Below, piece after piece: positions 43,679 through 53,121 of a DNA stretch of 64,000 bases. Both the position numbers and the translations under genes were made by a program. Each line of letters opens with the position of its first letter. The stretch's first letter is position 1. The notes under the pieces are model-generated. The model worked only from the letters and a program-made list of their open reading frames with translations, was not told where the DNA came from and did no database searches. This DNA comes from Mycolicibacterium helvum (lineage in GTDB: Bacteria; Actinomycetota; Actinomycetes; Mycobacteriales; Mycobacteriaceae): contig NZ_AP022596.1 of the NCBI RefSeq assembly GCF_010731895.1, positions 620,001-684,000 of the forward strand. The letters are read 5' to 3'.

Positions 43679-45696
43679 GCGCGGACGAATTGCCGCCGGT
43701 GAGCGAGTTGCTGGCGACGGCGGTGGCCGCGCTGGGCGGCAACGAGCGGCCAGGCCAAGTACAGATGGCCGAGGCAGTGGCCCAGGCGTTCGCCGGCGGT
43801 GAGCACTTGGCGGTGCAGGCCGGCACCGGAACCGGTAAGTCCCTGGCGTACCTCATTCCCGCGATCGCCCGAGCCGTCGCCGACGAAACCCCCGTCGTGG
43901 TGTCCACCGCGACCATCGCCCTGCAACGCCAGCTCGTCGACCGGGACTTGCCCCGACTGGTCGATGCGCTGGCCGCCACCCTCCCCCGGCGACCCAAGTT
44001 CGCCCTGCTGAAGGGGCGTCGAAACTATCTGTGCTTGAACAAGATTCACAACGGCGGCGGCGAAGAGAATGCCGAATCCCCGCAGGAAGAACTGTTCGAG
44101 CCGGTGGCCGCGACCGCATTGGGCCGCGACGTCGCCCGGTTGACGGCGTGGGCGTCGTCCACCGAGACCGGTGACCGAGACGAACTGAAGCCAGGTGTGC
44201 CCGACCGGTCCTGGTCGCAGGTCAGCGTTTCGGCCCGAGAATGCCTCGGGATGGCGCGCTGTCCGTACGGCACCGATTGCTTCTCCGAACGGGCGCGCGG
44301 CGAGGCCGGCCGTGCGGAGATTATCGTCACCAACCACGCGTTGCTGGCCATCGACGCGATCGCCGACGCCGCGGTACTACCCGAACACGACTATCTGATA
44401 GTCGATGAGGCGCACGAATTGGTGGACCGGGTGACGTCGGTGGCCACCGGCGAGCTGACTCCCACCCCGCTCGGCGTGGCCACCCGGCGCATCGCCCGGC
44501 TGGTCAGCCCGCAGCTCGCCCAGCGGATGGAGGCGGCGGTGGCGACGTTCTCCTCGGCGATCCACGACGCCCAGCCAGGCCGGCTCGACTATCTCGACGA
44601 CGAGCTGGCCACCTACCTGACCGCTCTGCGGGATGCCGCCACCGCCGCCCGCGGCGATATCGATCCGGCGCCGAAAGATCCGAAGGCCGCCGCGGCACGC
44701 AGCGAGGCGATCGCGGCGCTGACCGAGATCGGCGACACCGCCTCGCGGGTGCTGGACTCGTTCGTGCCGGCGATTCCGGATCGGACGGAGGTGGTGTGGC
44801 TGGATCATGAGGACGGTTCGGCGGGCAGGGGCGGAGCGACCCGGGGATCGGGTGGGGGCAACCTCAGACCGGTCCTGCGGGTGGCGCCGCTGTCGGTGGC
44901 CGGGCTATTACGCACTCGGCTGTTCGACACCGCCACAACGGTTTTGACATCGGCGACGCTGACCATCGGCGGCTCTTTCGACGCGATGGCCGGCGCATGG
45001 GGCCTAGGTGGCGGGCCGGCGTGGAAGGGCCTCGACGTCGGCTCCCCGTTCGAGCACGCCAAGTCCGGCATCCTCTATGTCGCCGCGCATCTGCCACCGC
45101 CCGGTCGCGACAGCGCCGGCAACCCCGAACAACTCGATGAGATCGCCGGGCTGATCGAAGCCGCCGGCGGCCGCACGCTCGGATTGTTCTCGTCGATGCG
45201 TGCGGCCAAGGCGGCGACAGAAGCACTGCGGGCGCGGATCGACACCCCAATCCTCTGCCAGGGCGATGACGGGACCGCGGCCCTGGTCGAGCGCTTCGCC
45301 GCCGATCCCGAGACATCCCTGTTCGGCACCCTGTCGCTGTGGCAGGGGGTCGACGTACCGGGTCCGTCACTGTCCCTGGTTCTCATCGACCGCATCCCGT
45401 TCCCGCGTCCCGACGATCCCCTGCTGACCGCGCGACAGCGGGCCGTCGCCGCCCGCGGTGGGAACGGGTTCATGACGGTCGCCGCCGCGCATGCCGCGCT
45501 GCTGCTGGCGCAGGGAGCGGGCCGGCTGTTGCGCCGGGTGGACGACCGGGGCGTCGTCGCGGTGCTTGACTCGCGGATGGCCACCGCACGCTATGGCGGC
45601 TACCTGCGCGCGTCGCTGCCGCCGTTCTGGCCGACCACTGATCCCGCGCGTGTCAGACAGGCACTTCAGCGGTTACGGGGCGACGTCGCACCGTGA
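43675..45696 (+). CDS. dinG: DinG-type Fe-S ATP-dependent DNA helicase
   Basis: This 673-residue superfamily 2 (XPD-like) helicase has Walker A GTGTGKSLAYL (about 50-60) and the DEAH box VDEAHEL. Four cysteines in NYLCLN and ECLGMARCPYGTDC are the likely 4Fe-4S ligands, and SLWQGVDVPG and the final QGAGRLLR motifs are also present. It unwinds R-loops, D-loops and replication blocks. The GTG at 43675 overlapping the pncB stop is preferred over the longer in-frame extension, which lies within pncB. Confidence 0.92.
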   Translation: MSADELPPVSELLATAVAALGGNERPGQVQMAEAVAQAFAGGEHLAVQAGTGTGKSLAYLIPAIARAVADETPVVVSTATIALQRQLVDRDLPRLVDALAATLPRRPKFALLKGRRNYLCLNKIHNGGGEENAESPQEELFEPVAATALGRDVARLTAWASSTETGDRDELKPGVPDRSWSQVSVSARECLGMARCPYGTDCFSERARGEAGRAEIIVTNHALLAIDAIADAAVLPEHDYLIVDEAHELVDRVTSVATGELTPTPLGVATRRIARLVSPQLAQRMEAAVATFSSAIHDAQPGRLDYLDDELATYLTALRDAATAARGDIDPAPKDPKAAAARSEAIAALTEIGDTASRVLDSFVPAIPDRTEVVWLDHEDGSAGRGGATRGSGGGNLRPVLRVAPLSVAGLLRTRLFDTATTVLTSATLTIGGSFDAMAGAWGLGGGPAWKGLDVGSPFEHAKSGILYVAAHLPPPGRDSAGNPEQLDEIAGLIEAAGGRTLGLFSSMRAAKAATEALRARIDTPILCQGDDGTAALVERFAADPETSLFGTLSLWQGVDVPGPSLSLVLIDRIPFPRPDDPLLTARQRAVAARGGNGFMTVAAAHAALLLAQGAGRLLRRVDDRGVVAVLDSRMATARYGGYLRASLPPFWPTTDPARVRQALQRLRGDVAP

Positions 45697-45785
45697 ATTG
45701 GGATCGGTAGAGCCCGTCGACCGCACTATTCTGAAAGCGAATTTTCCCAGTACGCCGGTCTGACGCCTCGGAGAGGGTAGCCCTC

Positions 45786-47228
45786 ATGCACCGACGATCC
45801 CTCACACGCCTGCTCGCGCTCGCGGGCACAGCTGTGGTGCTGGCCGGCTGCGGCTCCACCATCTCGGGCAAGGCGGTGTCGGTGTTCGACGACCCGTTCA
45901 AGGTCGGCGGCCTGCAGGCGGTCGACGGGGCCAGCGGTTTGCGCTCGAATGCCGAGAAGCCGACCCGCAAGGTCTCCCATAGCGATGGCGGCAAGAACGA
46001 CGAGATCGCGGTCCAGTCGATCAGCGATCTGGAGGCGTTCTGGAAAGACAACTACACCGGCACGTTCGACGGCGAGTTCAAGCCCGTCAAGGACCTCGTC
46101 TCGTGGGACTCCGACGCCTATGACGGCGAATTCTGTGGCGACACGACCTCCGGGCTGATCAACGCCGGCTTCTGCGAGGACGACAACACCATCGGCTGGG
46201 ATCGGGGCGTGCTGTTGCCGGCGTTGCGACAGGCCAACGGCGACATGGCCATCACGATGGTGCTTGCCCACGAATACGGCCACGCGATTCAGAAGATGGC
46301 CAAGCTCAACAAGAAGGGCACTCCGACCCTGGTGGCCGAGCAGCAGGCAGACTGCTTCGCCGGTGTCTACATGCGGTGGGTGGCCGAGGGGAACTCGAAG
46401 CGGTTCACGCTGAGCACTGGCGATGGACTGAATAACCTTCTGGCCGCGATGATTTCGTTCCGCGACCCGCTGCTGAGCCAGGACGACTACACCGATGGCG
46501 GTGACGAACACGGGTCGGCGTTCGAACGGATCTCGGCCTTCCAGTTCGGCTTCACCGACGGACCGTCGTCCTGCGCCGGTATCGACGCCCAGGAGATCGG
46601 CCAACGCCGCGGCGACCTGCCCATCGAGCTGCAACGCGATCAGACCGGCGAGTGGCCGGTGACCGAGGAGTCGACCCGGGCGATCGTCGAGGCGATGAAT
46701 ATCCTGTTCAAGCCCAAGAATCCGCCGACGCTGAGCTTCGATGCCGGCTCGGCGTCCACGTGCCCCGACGCCCGGCCCAGCCCGCCGGTGTCCTTCTGCC
46801 CGGCCACCAATTCCATCGCCGTCGACTTGCCCGCCCTGGCGAAAATGGGCGCCTCCAACGAGGGTGAGGACAACGTTCTGGTCACCGGCGACAACACCGC
46901 CTACTCGGTGCTGGTGTCGCGTTACATGCTGGCGGTGCAGCACGAGCGCGGCGGCCTGGTGCTCGACAACGCCGAGGCTGGGTTGCGCACCGCGTGCCTG
47001 ACCGGCGTGGCCACCACCAAACTGTCCAAGGAAGTCACCACCTCCGACGGCAACACCGTCGCCCTGACGGCAGGCGATATCGACGAGGCGGTCTCGGGTC
47101 TGCTGACCAACGGACTGGTCGCCAGCGATATCAATGGCGAGTCGGTGCCCGCCGGGTTCAACCGCATCGACGCCTTCCGGATCGGGGTGCTCGGCGATCA
47201 GGATCGCTGCATCAAGCGCTTCCCGTAG
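45786..47228 (+). CDS. Lipoprotein with HExxH zinc metallopeptidase domain
   Basis: This 480-residue protein has a lipobox VVLAGC (Cys22) and is expected to be anchored on the outer face of the cell membrane. The zinc motif HEYGH (His162-Glu163-His166) is followed by EQQADCFAGVY, which supplies the third ligand, as in the neutral zinc metallopeptidases of the YpfJ type. Six or more cysteines in the mature part suggest disulphides. It stands alone after dinG, at the point where the gene order departs from M. tuberculosis. Confidence 0.83.
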   Translation: MHRRSLTRLLALAGTAVVLAGCGSTISGKAVSVFDDPFKVGGLQAVDGASGLRSNAEKPTRKVSHSDGGKNDEIAVQSISDLEAFWKDNYTGTFDGEFKPVKDLVSWDSDAYDGEFCGDTTSGLINAGFCEDDNTIGWDRGVLLPALRQANGDMAITMVLAHEYGHAIQKMAKLNKKGTPTLVAEQQADCFAGVYMRWVAEGNSKRFTLSTGDGLNNLLAAMISFRDPLLSQDDYTDGGDEHGSAFERISAFQFGFTDGPSSCAGIDAQEIGQRRGDLPIELQRDQTGEWPVTEESTRAIVEAMNILFKPKNPPTLSFDAGSASTCPDARPSPPVSFCPATNSIAVDLPALAKMGASNEGEDNVLVTGDNTAYSVLVSRYMLAVQHERGGLVLDNAEAGLRTACLTGVATTKLSKEVTTSDGNTVALTAGDIDEAVSGLLTNGLVASDINGESVPAGFNRIDAFRIGVLGDQDRCIKRFP

Positions 47229-47244
47229 GCCGCCGGAGTTCCCA

Positions 47245-47268
47245 CCGACGCCAGACAGAAGGCGTCGG
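47245..47268. terminator. Bidirectional terminator between the protease and lipase genes
   Basis: A perfect 8-bp stem (CCGACGCC/GGCGTCGG) with an 8-nt loop lies between two convergent genes. It has no U-tract, which is common for mycobacterial terminators. Confidence 0.55.
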
Positions 47269-47320
47269 CCGCGCCGTCAGGGACGCTATCTGGAGCCGAA
47301 ACGGGTGTTGTGTTACGGCG

Positions 47321-48697
47321 TCATGACGCGTGGCTCTCTTCGTCTGGAGGCGTTGCCTCGATCTCGTGACAGTTGGGTGTCGTCGGTACGTGATTGAACC
47401 GGTCGGTCAGCCAACTCATGCTCCGCTCACCGTCGACAAACGGCGACAGCAACGAGTTCACATCGAGTTTGTTGAATAGCGGAGGTTGCTCGTTGGTCCA
47501 GAGGGTCACGTCGGCACCTTTGGCGCACCAGTCCGCGGCTGTTTGACGCACTGACATATACGGCGCGAACGGATCCCAGCGATTGTGCTCGAAGTAGACC
47601 GGACCGGAGGGCCTGACGTTGCCGATACGTTGTGCGGCAAGCAGACTCTTGAACGGATCAACCGCAACAGCCTCGTAGATGTTGTTCGTGAACCAGCCGT
47701 CGAAATGGCGGAACATGTAGTCGATTCCGGTTTGCAGCAGGCACTGGCGTCCGGTGTTGTCGAGCATCTCCAGACCACGTGGGGTCAAGGTGTCACGGAT
47801 CGGCTGTTCCAATTGTGGATACGAGGCGAAGATGCCGCGCAACACGTAACCGGTTGCTCCGGCCAGATAGTTTCCGTCGATGGGGGCTAGAACGGTCGCC
47901 AAATCGGTTGGTGCAGAAGCCGCATACGTGCCGACCACGTTGAGCTCAGGTCCATATGTTCCCGCCAACTCGGCAGCCGACAATGCGGCGTGACCGCCGG
48001 ACAGCCATCCCCAAAATGCGACTGGACCGTGTGGATCCAGGGACGTGCCCGGCAGTTTCATCGCCGCGCGGGCGGCATCGATCAGTGCGGTGCCACCGGC
48101 GATGCGGTTCAACAATTGCGGCGACATCGAGCCGTGCACACCGGCCCCAACGCCGTCGGTGACGACTATGGCGAATCCGCGGGCAAGTAGCGTTGCGATC
48201 CAACCCTCTTCGACATTGAACATCAGGTCGAACCCTGTTTGCAGGGATGCGTGGATGCCCTGATTGAACATCCGCGATGGCGCGCATTGCTCACCCATCC
48301 CGTAGGGAATTGTCGCGTAGGCAATCAGCGGACGTGGACCTTTGCCCGGCCACGGGTTGTCCGGCTCGATGTAGGTGCCAGTCACCGCGACGGGGCTGCC
48401 CTGCGCATCGGTACTGCGGTACATGATGCGGGTTCCGGTACCGACGAACGAACCGAGCTGCCCAGAAGGCTCCAGTACCAAACGTGAAGGCTCCGTGCGA
48501 ATGAAGTCACCATTTTGCCCATCCGGAAGCGGGTCGGGAGGGGTGTAGAATTGCTCGTATCGGCTTTCGTCGGCTCGCACGACAGGGATGGCCCGGACGG
48601 CAGGGGCAATTACGGCGAGGGCGGCAAGCAAGGCGGCAAGCCAGAAAGTTCGCCGTCTTGCTATTTCAGTAATTCGTTTTACTCCAAGGCAATTCAC
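47321..48697 (-). CDS. Secretory lipase-family alpha/beta hydrolase
   Basis: This 458-residue exported protein has an N-terminal hydrophobic signal sequence (TFWLAALLAALAVIAPAVRA). It belongs to the LIP (secretory lipase) family: FYTPPDPLP, TGTYIEP, IVVTDGVGAG and FEHNRWDPFAPY supply typical elements. The nucleophile elbow reads WGWLSGGHAA where homologues generally have WGYSQGG, so the Ser is shifted by one residue; activity needs care. A cysteine pair and a proline-rich C-terminus follow. It is 272 bp from the ligase gene that begins the next minus-strand group. Confidence 0.82.
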   Translation of the reverse strand: MNCLGVKRITEIARRRTFWLAALLAALAVIAPAVRAIPVVRADESRYEQFYTPPDPLPDGQNGDFIRTEPSRLVLEPSGQLGSFVGTGTRIMYRSTDAQGSPVAVTGTYIEPDNPWPGKGPRPLIAYATIPYGMGEQCAPSRMFNQGIHASLQTGFDLMFNVEEGWIATLLARGFAIVVTDGVGAGVHGSMSPQLLNRIAGGTALIDAARAAMKLPGTSLDPHGPVAFWGWLSGGHAALSAAELAGTYGPELNVVGTYAASAPTDLATVLAPIDGNYLAGATGYVLRGIFASYPQLEQPIRDTLTPRGLEMLDNTGRQCLLQTGIDYMFRHFDGWFTNNIYEAVAVDPFKSLLAAQRIGNVRPSGPVYFEHNRWDPFAPYMSVRQTAADWCAKGADVTLWTNEQPPLFNKLDVNSLLSPFVDGERSMSWLTDRFNHVPTTPNCHEIEATPPDEESHAS

Positions 48698-48969
48698 TAG
48701 ACTAACCAGCCTTTCTTGTCGGTTTTGATGTTGCGCCTCAGATGACCACTTGGTCGGGGCGAGGGATTGTGAGGCTGTCTGCTCACGGTTGCGCGGATCT
48801 CGGCGGCTACGTGACGTGGGGGACGTGGCCCGGAACGGGTGTAGTCATAGCGGAGGTCTGCAGCTGACCGCGAAGCATCAGTCAGTTATGTGAGTGCGCG
48901 CTGGGATGCGTCGCCGGTTGGTCGGTAAAAGCGCTGTTGGACAGCAACTCTGGAACTCAGATTCCGGAG

Positions 48970-50607
48970 CTACCGACCTTGGCCCGGAGCGCCGTGGCCG
49001 TTTGGCGGAACATCCATCTGCTGGCGCAAAACGAAACGCTGAATCTTGCCGCTCGGCGTTTTCGGCAGGCGGGTAACGAAATGCACATCGCGCGGATAGG
49101 CGTGCGCCGCGAACTGCGTCTTAACTAGTTGTTGCAGTTCAGCTTTCAACTCTTCTGTGTCCACCGACGTGTCGGTGAGCACAATGAATGCTTCGAGAGC
49201 CTCACCCCGAAGCTCGTCCCGTCGCCCGACCACCGCAACTTCGGCGACCGACGGGTGGGTGATCAATACGCTCTCGACTTCGAACGGGCCGATGCGATAG
49301 CCCGCCATGATGATCACATCGTCGTCACGTGCGGAGAAAAAGAAACTGCCGGCGTCATCGACATGCCCGGTGTCGCCGGTCAGATACCACCGTCCGTCAT
49401 CGACGAAGCGAGCAGCCGTGTGCTCCGGTGCATCGAGGTAGCCGCTGAACCACATCGACGGGCTTTCCGGCACATTCACCGCAATCCGGCCGTCGATGAT
49501 GCCCATCGTAAAGCCAGGCATTGTTTGTCCCATCGAGCCGGGAATCAGCGGACGGCGTAGGCCCTCTGCCCAATGGTTGTTGACCACCATGCCCAGTTCG
49601 GTTTGCCCGTAATGATCGCGTACCTCCGTGCCCAGCGCCTGCTCAGCCCACCGCGTCACGTCCGGCGTCAGCGGCTCTCCGGCAGATGACGCGCATCGCA
49701 GCGAAACGCCGTCGACGTCGGTCTGGTCTTTGCAGAGAGCCCGGTACACGGTCGGAGCTGCGGTGAAGTTGGTGACGTTCAGTTCAGCGAGAACTCGGGC
49801 GGTCAGTGAGGACGAAAATTGCTCGTGGAGAAGATGATTCGGCACCCCGATGGCAAGCGACCCGACGATGCCGTAATACAGGCCGTAGGCCCACCCTGGA
49901 TCGGCGGCATTCCAGAACACGTCGGTGTCAGCGACGTCGAGTCCCCAACGCATGTAGGTGACGATCGAGGCCAGCGCACGGAGCGGCACCACCACCCCTT
50001 TGGGTGAGCCAGTGGTACCGCTGGTGAACAGGAGGATCAGCGCTCCGTCACCGCCGACCGTCACCGACTCGGTCATGGGCTCGTTCTCCGCCACGAGGGA
50101 GTCGAACTGTTCCCCGGCGACGATCGTGGTGATTCCGTCGATGCCCACCAGCTTGTGCGCCTGCGTTGGTTCGGTGACAACGACTTTCGCTTTCCCCGCG
50201 GTGAGGCGAATGTCGATTGCCGGAGTCGAGAACGCGGTGAACAGCGGCAGATGCACGGCTCCGAGCCGGAGGATCGCCAGGAGCGTGACGACCAGCTCGC
50301 TGCGCTTACCCATCAGCACGCCGACGGCGTCTCCGCGGCCGACTCCCCTCGCCGCCAGCGCGGATGCCAGACGTTTGGACCGGTCGCCCAGATCACCGTA
50401 GGTGAGCTGTTCTGCCACCAGCGAGTCGCCATCCAGGTGCAGTTCGATGAATGCGGTGTCGGCCGGGTTGTGCCGATCAAGAAGTAACTCGGTGGCGTTC
50501 GCGCTCGGCACGCCGTATCGGGTGAGCCACAGTTCGAGCTGATCGGACATTGACCGGACCCCGTTACCGGGCTCGGTATCATGCGCGGCGGCAGAGGAAT
50601 TCGGCAC
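48970..50607 (-). CDS. AMP-forming acyl-CoA synthetase
   Basis: This 545-residue ANL-family ligase has the P-loop TSGTTGSPKGVVVP, YGQTELGM (A5), RWYLTGDTGHVD (A7) and the catalytic lysine in TPSGKIQRF (A10). The pattern is closest to acetyl/medium-chain acyl-CoA synthetases, but the acid is unknown. GTG at 50607 is used because AGGAG lies 5 bp upstream; an internal ATG (50550) is also possible. It is the last gene of the deacetylase-ligase-crotonase-ligase series. Confidence 0.88.
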   Translation of the reverse strand: MPNSSAAAHDTEPGNGVRSMSDQLELWLTRYGVPSANATELLLDRHNPADTAFIELHLDGDSLVAEQLTYGDLGDRSKRLASALAARGVGRGDAVGVLMGKRSELVVTLLAILRLGAVHLPLFTAFSTPAIDIRLTAGKAKVVVTEPTQAHKLVGIDGITTIVAGEQFDSLVAENEPMTESVTVGGDGALILLFTSGTTGSPKGVVVPLRALASIVTYMRWGLDVADTDVFWNAADPGWAYGLYYGIVGSLAIGVPNHLLHEQFSSSLTARVLAELNVTNFTAAPTVYRALCKDQTDVDGVSLRCASSAGEPLTPDVTRWAEQALGTEVRDHYGQTELGMVVNNHWAEGLRRPLIPGSMGQTMPGFTMGIIDGRIAVNVPESPSMWFSGYLDAPEHTAARFVDDGRWYLTGDTGHVDDAGSFFFSARDDDVIIMAGYRIGPFEVESVLITHPSVAEVAVVGRRDELRGEALEAFIVLTDTSVDTEELKAELQQLVKTQFAAHAYPRDVHFVTRLPKTPSGKIQRFVLRQQMDVPPNGHGAPGQGR

Positions 50608-50719
50608 AGACTCTCCTGGTGGATGTGATGTGGCGAGACGTTGTCTTCAGGGTGTCTCGTGAGGTGTTGTGGTTGGGCGGACCCGTGTGCTGGTCCAGTC
50701 GCTGCTCGCCCGAGGAGCC

Positions 50720-51562
50720 TCAGCTTTGGCCGCGGCGTGCAAGTCCACGGATTGCCTCGACACCAGCGGGGTCGATGATGTCGCCGTGTTTGGCCATGTT
50801 GTTGGCGTGTCCCAGCATGTGCTGGGCAAAGGCGGCATCGATGGCCACTCCGTAGCCCTGGGCATCGAGTGCGGCGTTGATGCTCGCCTTGGCGAGCCGC
50901 AGGCCGTAGGCAGGCATCTCGGCTATGCGCGTCGCGAGGTCCACGGTGAACTGGTCAAGTTGTCCGTCTGGAACAACGTGGTTGACCATGCCGCGCTCGT
51001 GGGCCTCTTGGGCCGTCACAGCGGCACCGGTGAACAGCATCTCCTTGGCCTTACGCGGTCCGACCTCCCACATGTGGGAGAAGTACTCCGCCCCATTGAG
51101 ACCGAGGGCGACGACCGGATCGGCAAATGTTGCCGTTTCGCCTGCGACTATCAGATCCATCGGCCACAGCAGCATGAGCCCGCCGGCGATGACGCGGCCG
51201 TGAGCTTGCCCAATCGTCGGTTTCGGCAGATCACGCCATCGCCGACACAGACCGAGATACGCCTCGCATTCGAAGGCATGCCGACCCTCTATTCCCGGCG
51301 TCGTCAGGCCGGCACCAAGTGTCGCCACCGGATCTGCGGGGATCGGCGAGTCACGTTCGCTGACATCGTGTCCGGACGAGAAGTCCGGCCCCGCCCCGGC
51401 CAGAATAATGGCCTTCACGCCGTCGTCCCTGGCCGCGCTCACGAACGCCGCGTCCAGGTCATAGAGCATCTGCGGGTTCTGTGCATTTCGCCGCTCGGGT
51501 CGATCAAGGACGAGCCGGGCGACCCCGGGTGCCGGCGTTTCCCGGCGAACGAGGGACGTCAT
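50720..51562 (-). CDS. Enoyl-CoA hydratase/isomerase family protein
   Basis: This 280-residue crotonase-fold protein retains the oxyanion-hole segment PDFSSGHDV. At the positions of the two hydratase glutamates it has Met (IAGGLMLLW) and Val (ADPVVALG), so it is probably not a classical hydratase. The ATG at 51562 overlaps the stop of the preceding ligase (ATGA). Ligase plus crotonase in one operon suggests activation of an acid and a following CoA-ester reaction. Confidence 0.83.
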   Translation of the reverse strand: MTSLVRRETPAPGVARLVLDRPERRNAQNPQMLYDLDAAFVSAARDDGVKAIILAGAGPDFSSGHDVSERDSPIPADPVATLGAGLTTPGIEGRHAFECEAYLGLCRRWRDLPKPTIGQAHGRVIAGGLMLLWPMDLIVAGETATFADPVVALGLNGAEYFSHMWEVGPRKAKEMLFTGAAVTAQEAHERGMVNHVVPDGQLDQFTVDLATRIAEMPAYGLRLAKASINAALDAQGYGVAIDAAFAQHMLGHANNMAKHGDIIDPAGVEAIRGLARRGQS

Positions 51563-53109
51563 CGTGCTTCCGTCGCCGTCAGCTCCGCCGCGTCCCGCCA
51601 ATACGGCTCGCGCAACCGGCGTTTGAAGAGTTTGCCGGTGTCTTCCCTCGGTAGCGAGTCCACCACGACCACTTCCCGTGGGACTTTGTAGCGAGCGAGG
51701 CGTGCCGCGACGTGCGCGCGGATCTCCTCGGCGTCGAGGTCGGCATCGGGGGTCGGCTCGATGTACGCGGCGATCACCTCACCTAGATCTGGATCCGGGA
51801 TGCCGAAGACGGCGGCATCGCCGACGCCGTCCAACTCCAACAGAACGCCCTCGATCTCGGCGGGATAGATGTTCACACCACCGGATACGACCATGTCGTT
51901 CAATCGATCACTGAGATACAGGTACCCGTCCTTGAAGTGACCGATGTCGCCCAGACTCAGGTATCCGTCCCGTTCCATCGCACGACGTTTCGCGTCATCG
52001 CCGATGTAGGTGAAATCGGGCCAGCCGGTGAAGCAGCGTCCATAGATTTGTCCGTCGGTCCCGTCGGGTACCTCGACACCCTCTTCATCGAGGATGCGTA
52101 TGTCCGCGTCGCCGATTGGCCGACCGACCGTTCCCGGGTGGGAAAGTGCCTCGGCAGAGTTGCACGCGGTGAACGCTCCGATCTCCGCACCCCCGTAGTA
52201 CTCGTGGACGATCGGTCCCAGCCAATCGATGATCGCGGCTTTGACGTGCGGCGGGCACGGTGCGGCGGCGTGCACGATGGCGGTCAACGACGACAGGTCA
52301 TAGGCCGCACGCTGGTGCGGTGAGAGCTGCAGAAGCCTGTTGAACATGGTGGGAACCACCTGCAGGCTGTCCACCCGATGTTCTTCGATGAGTTGAAGCA
52401 GTTCTTCGGCGTCAAACTTGGCCATCAGGTGAACGTTCATCCCCATGGCCAACGCAAACATCGCATGCACGTTGGGCGCCGAGTGGTAGAGCGGTGCCGG
52501 GATCACGGTGGTTCCACCGGGCTTGAGCTGGAAGAGCTCTGCGACGGTTGAGACGACTGCCGAGCGGTTCTCGTCCTTGATGGGATTGCGCAGGACGCCC
52601 TTGGCGCGGCCGGTTGTCCCCGAGGTGTAGATCACGCTCATCGGGGCGGGCTGCGCCGGTTGCGACCAGGGCTCCGGCGCTGTGCTCCACTGCTCCAACA
52701 GTGGCAGTTCACCGGTGATCTCAGGTATTTGGAGGCCATAGGCCCGGGCGACCTCCATGGGGACGCCGGCCTCGACGATGATGACGTCATCGCCGGCCCG
52801 CTCCTGCACATTCGGCAGCAGATCGGAGTGAACAACGGCCACTTTGGCACCGCTGTCTGTGAGTGCGTGGGCCAAGTCGTCACCGGTCCAGTGCCAGTTG
52901 ATCGGGACGGGAGCTGCGCCGAGGAGGCTTACCGCGAGGGTGAGCTCGATGAAGGCCACCTCGTTACGCATGACGATGGCGACGCGGTCGCCTTGACCGA
53001 CGCCGACGCCGACGCTGTCGAGGGCGGTGGCTATCCGTGCGGCGCGCTCCTGCGCGGCGCTGACGGACCTTTCGTGCTGCCCGCAGGTGATCCGGGCGGA
53101 TGAGGTCAT
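51559..53109 (-). CDS. AMP-forming acyl-CoA synthetase
   Basis: This is a 516-residue ANL ligase. It has the P-loop YTSGTTGRAKGVL, the A5 segment EYYGGAEIG, the hinge region LYLSDRLNDMVVSGGVNIYP and the A10 lysine in EDTGKLFKR. The GGVNIYP/ALSHPG pattern is common in mycobacterial FadD-type ligases of aromatic or steroid acids. It is 12 bp after the NodB-fold hydrolase gene, and its stop overlaps the crotonase start. The two ligases of the operon are clearly different proteins and so probably act on different acids. Confidence 0.88.
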   Translation of the reverse strand: MTSSARITCGQHERSVSAAQERAARIATALDSVGVGVGQGDRVAIVMRNEVAFIELTLAVSLLGAAPVPINWHWTGDDLAHALTDSGAKVAVVHSDLLPNVQERAGDDVIIVEAGVPMEVARAYGLQIPEITGELPLLEQWSTAPEPWSQPAQPAPMSVIYTSGTTGRAKGVLRNPIKDENRSAVVSTVAELFQLKPGGTTVIPAPLYHSAPNVHAMFALAMGMNVHLMAKFDAEELLQLIEEHRVDSLQVVPTMFNRLLQLSPHQRAAYDLSSLTAIVHAAAPCPPHVKAAIIDWLGPIVHEYYGGAEIGAFTACNSAEALSHPGTVGRPIGDADIRILDEEGVEVPDGTDGQIYGRCFTGWPDFTYIGDDAKRRAMERDGYLSLGDIGHFKDGYLYLSDRLNDMVVSGGVNIYPAEIEGVLLELDGVGDAAVFGIPDPDLGEVIAAYIEPTPDADLDAEEIRAHVAARLARYKVPREVVVVDSLPREDTGKLFKRRLREPYWRDAAELTATEAR

Positions 53110-53121
53110 TGTCGCGTCCGA

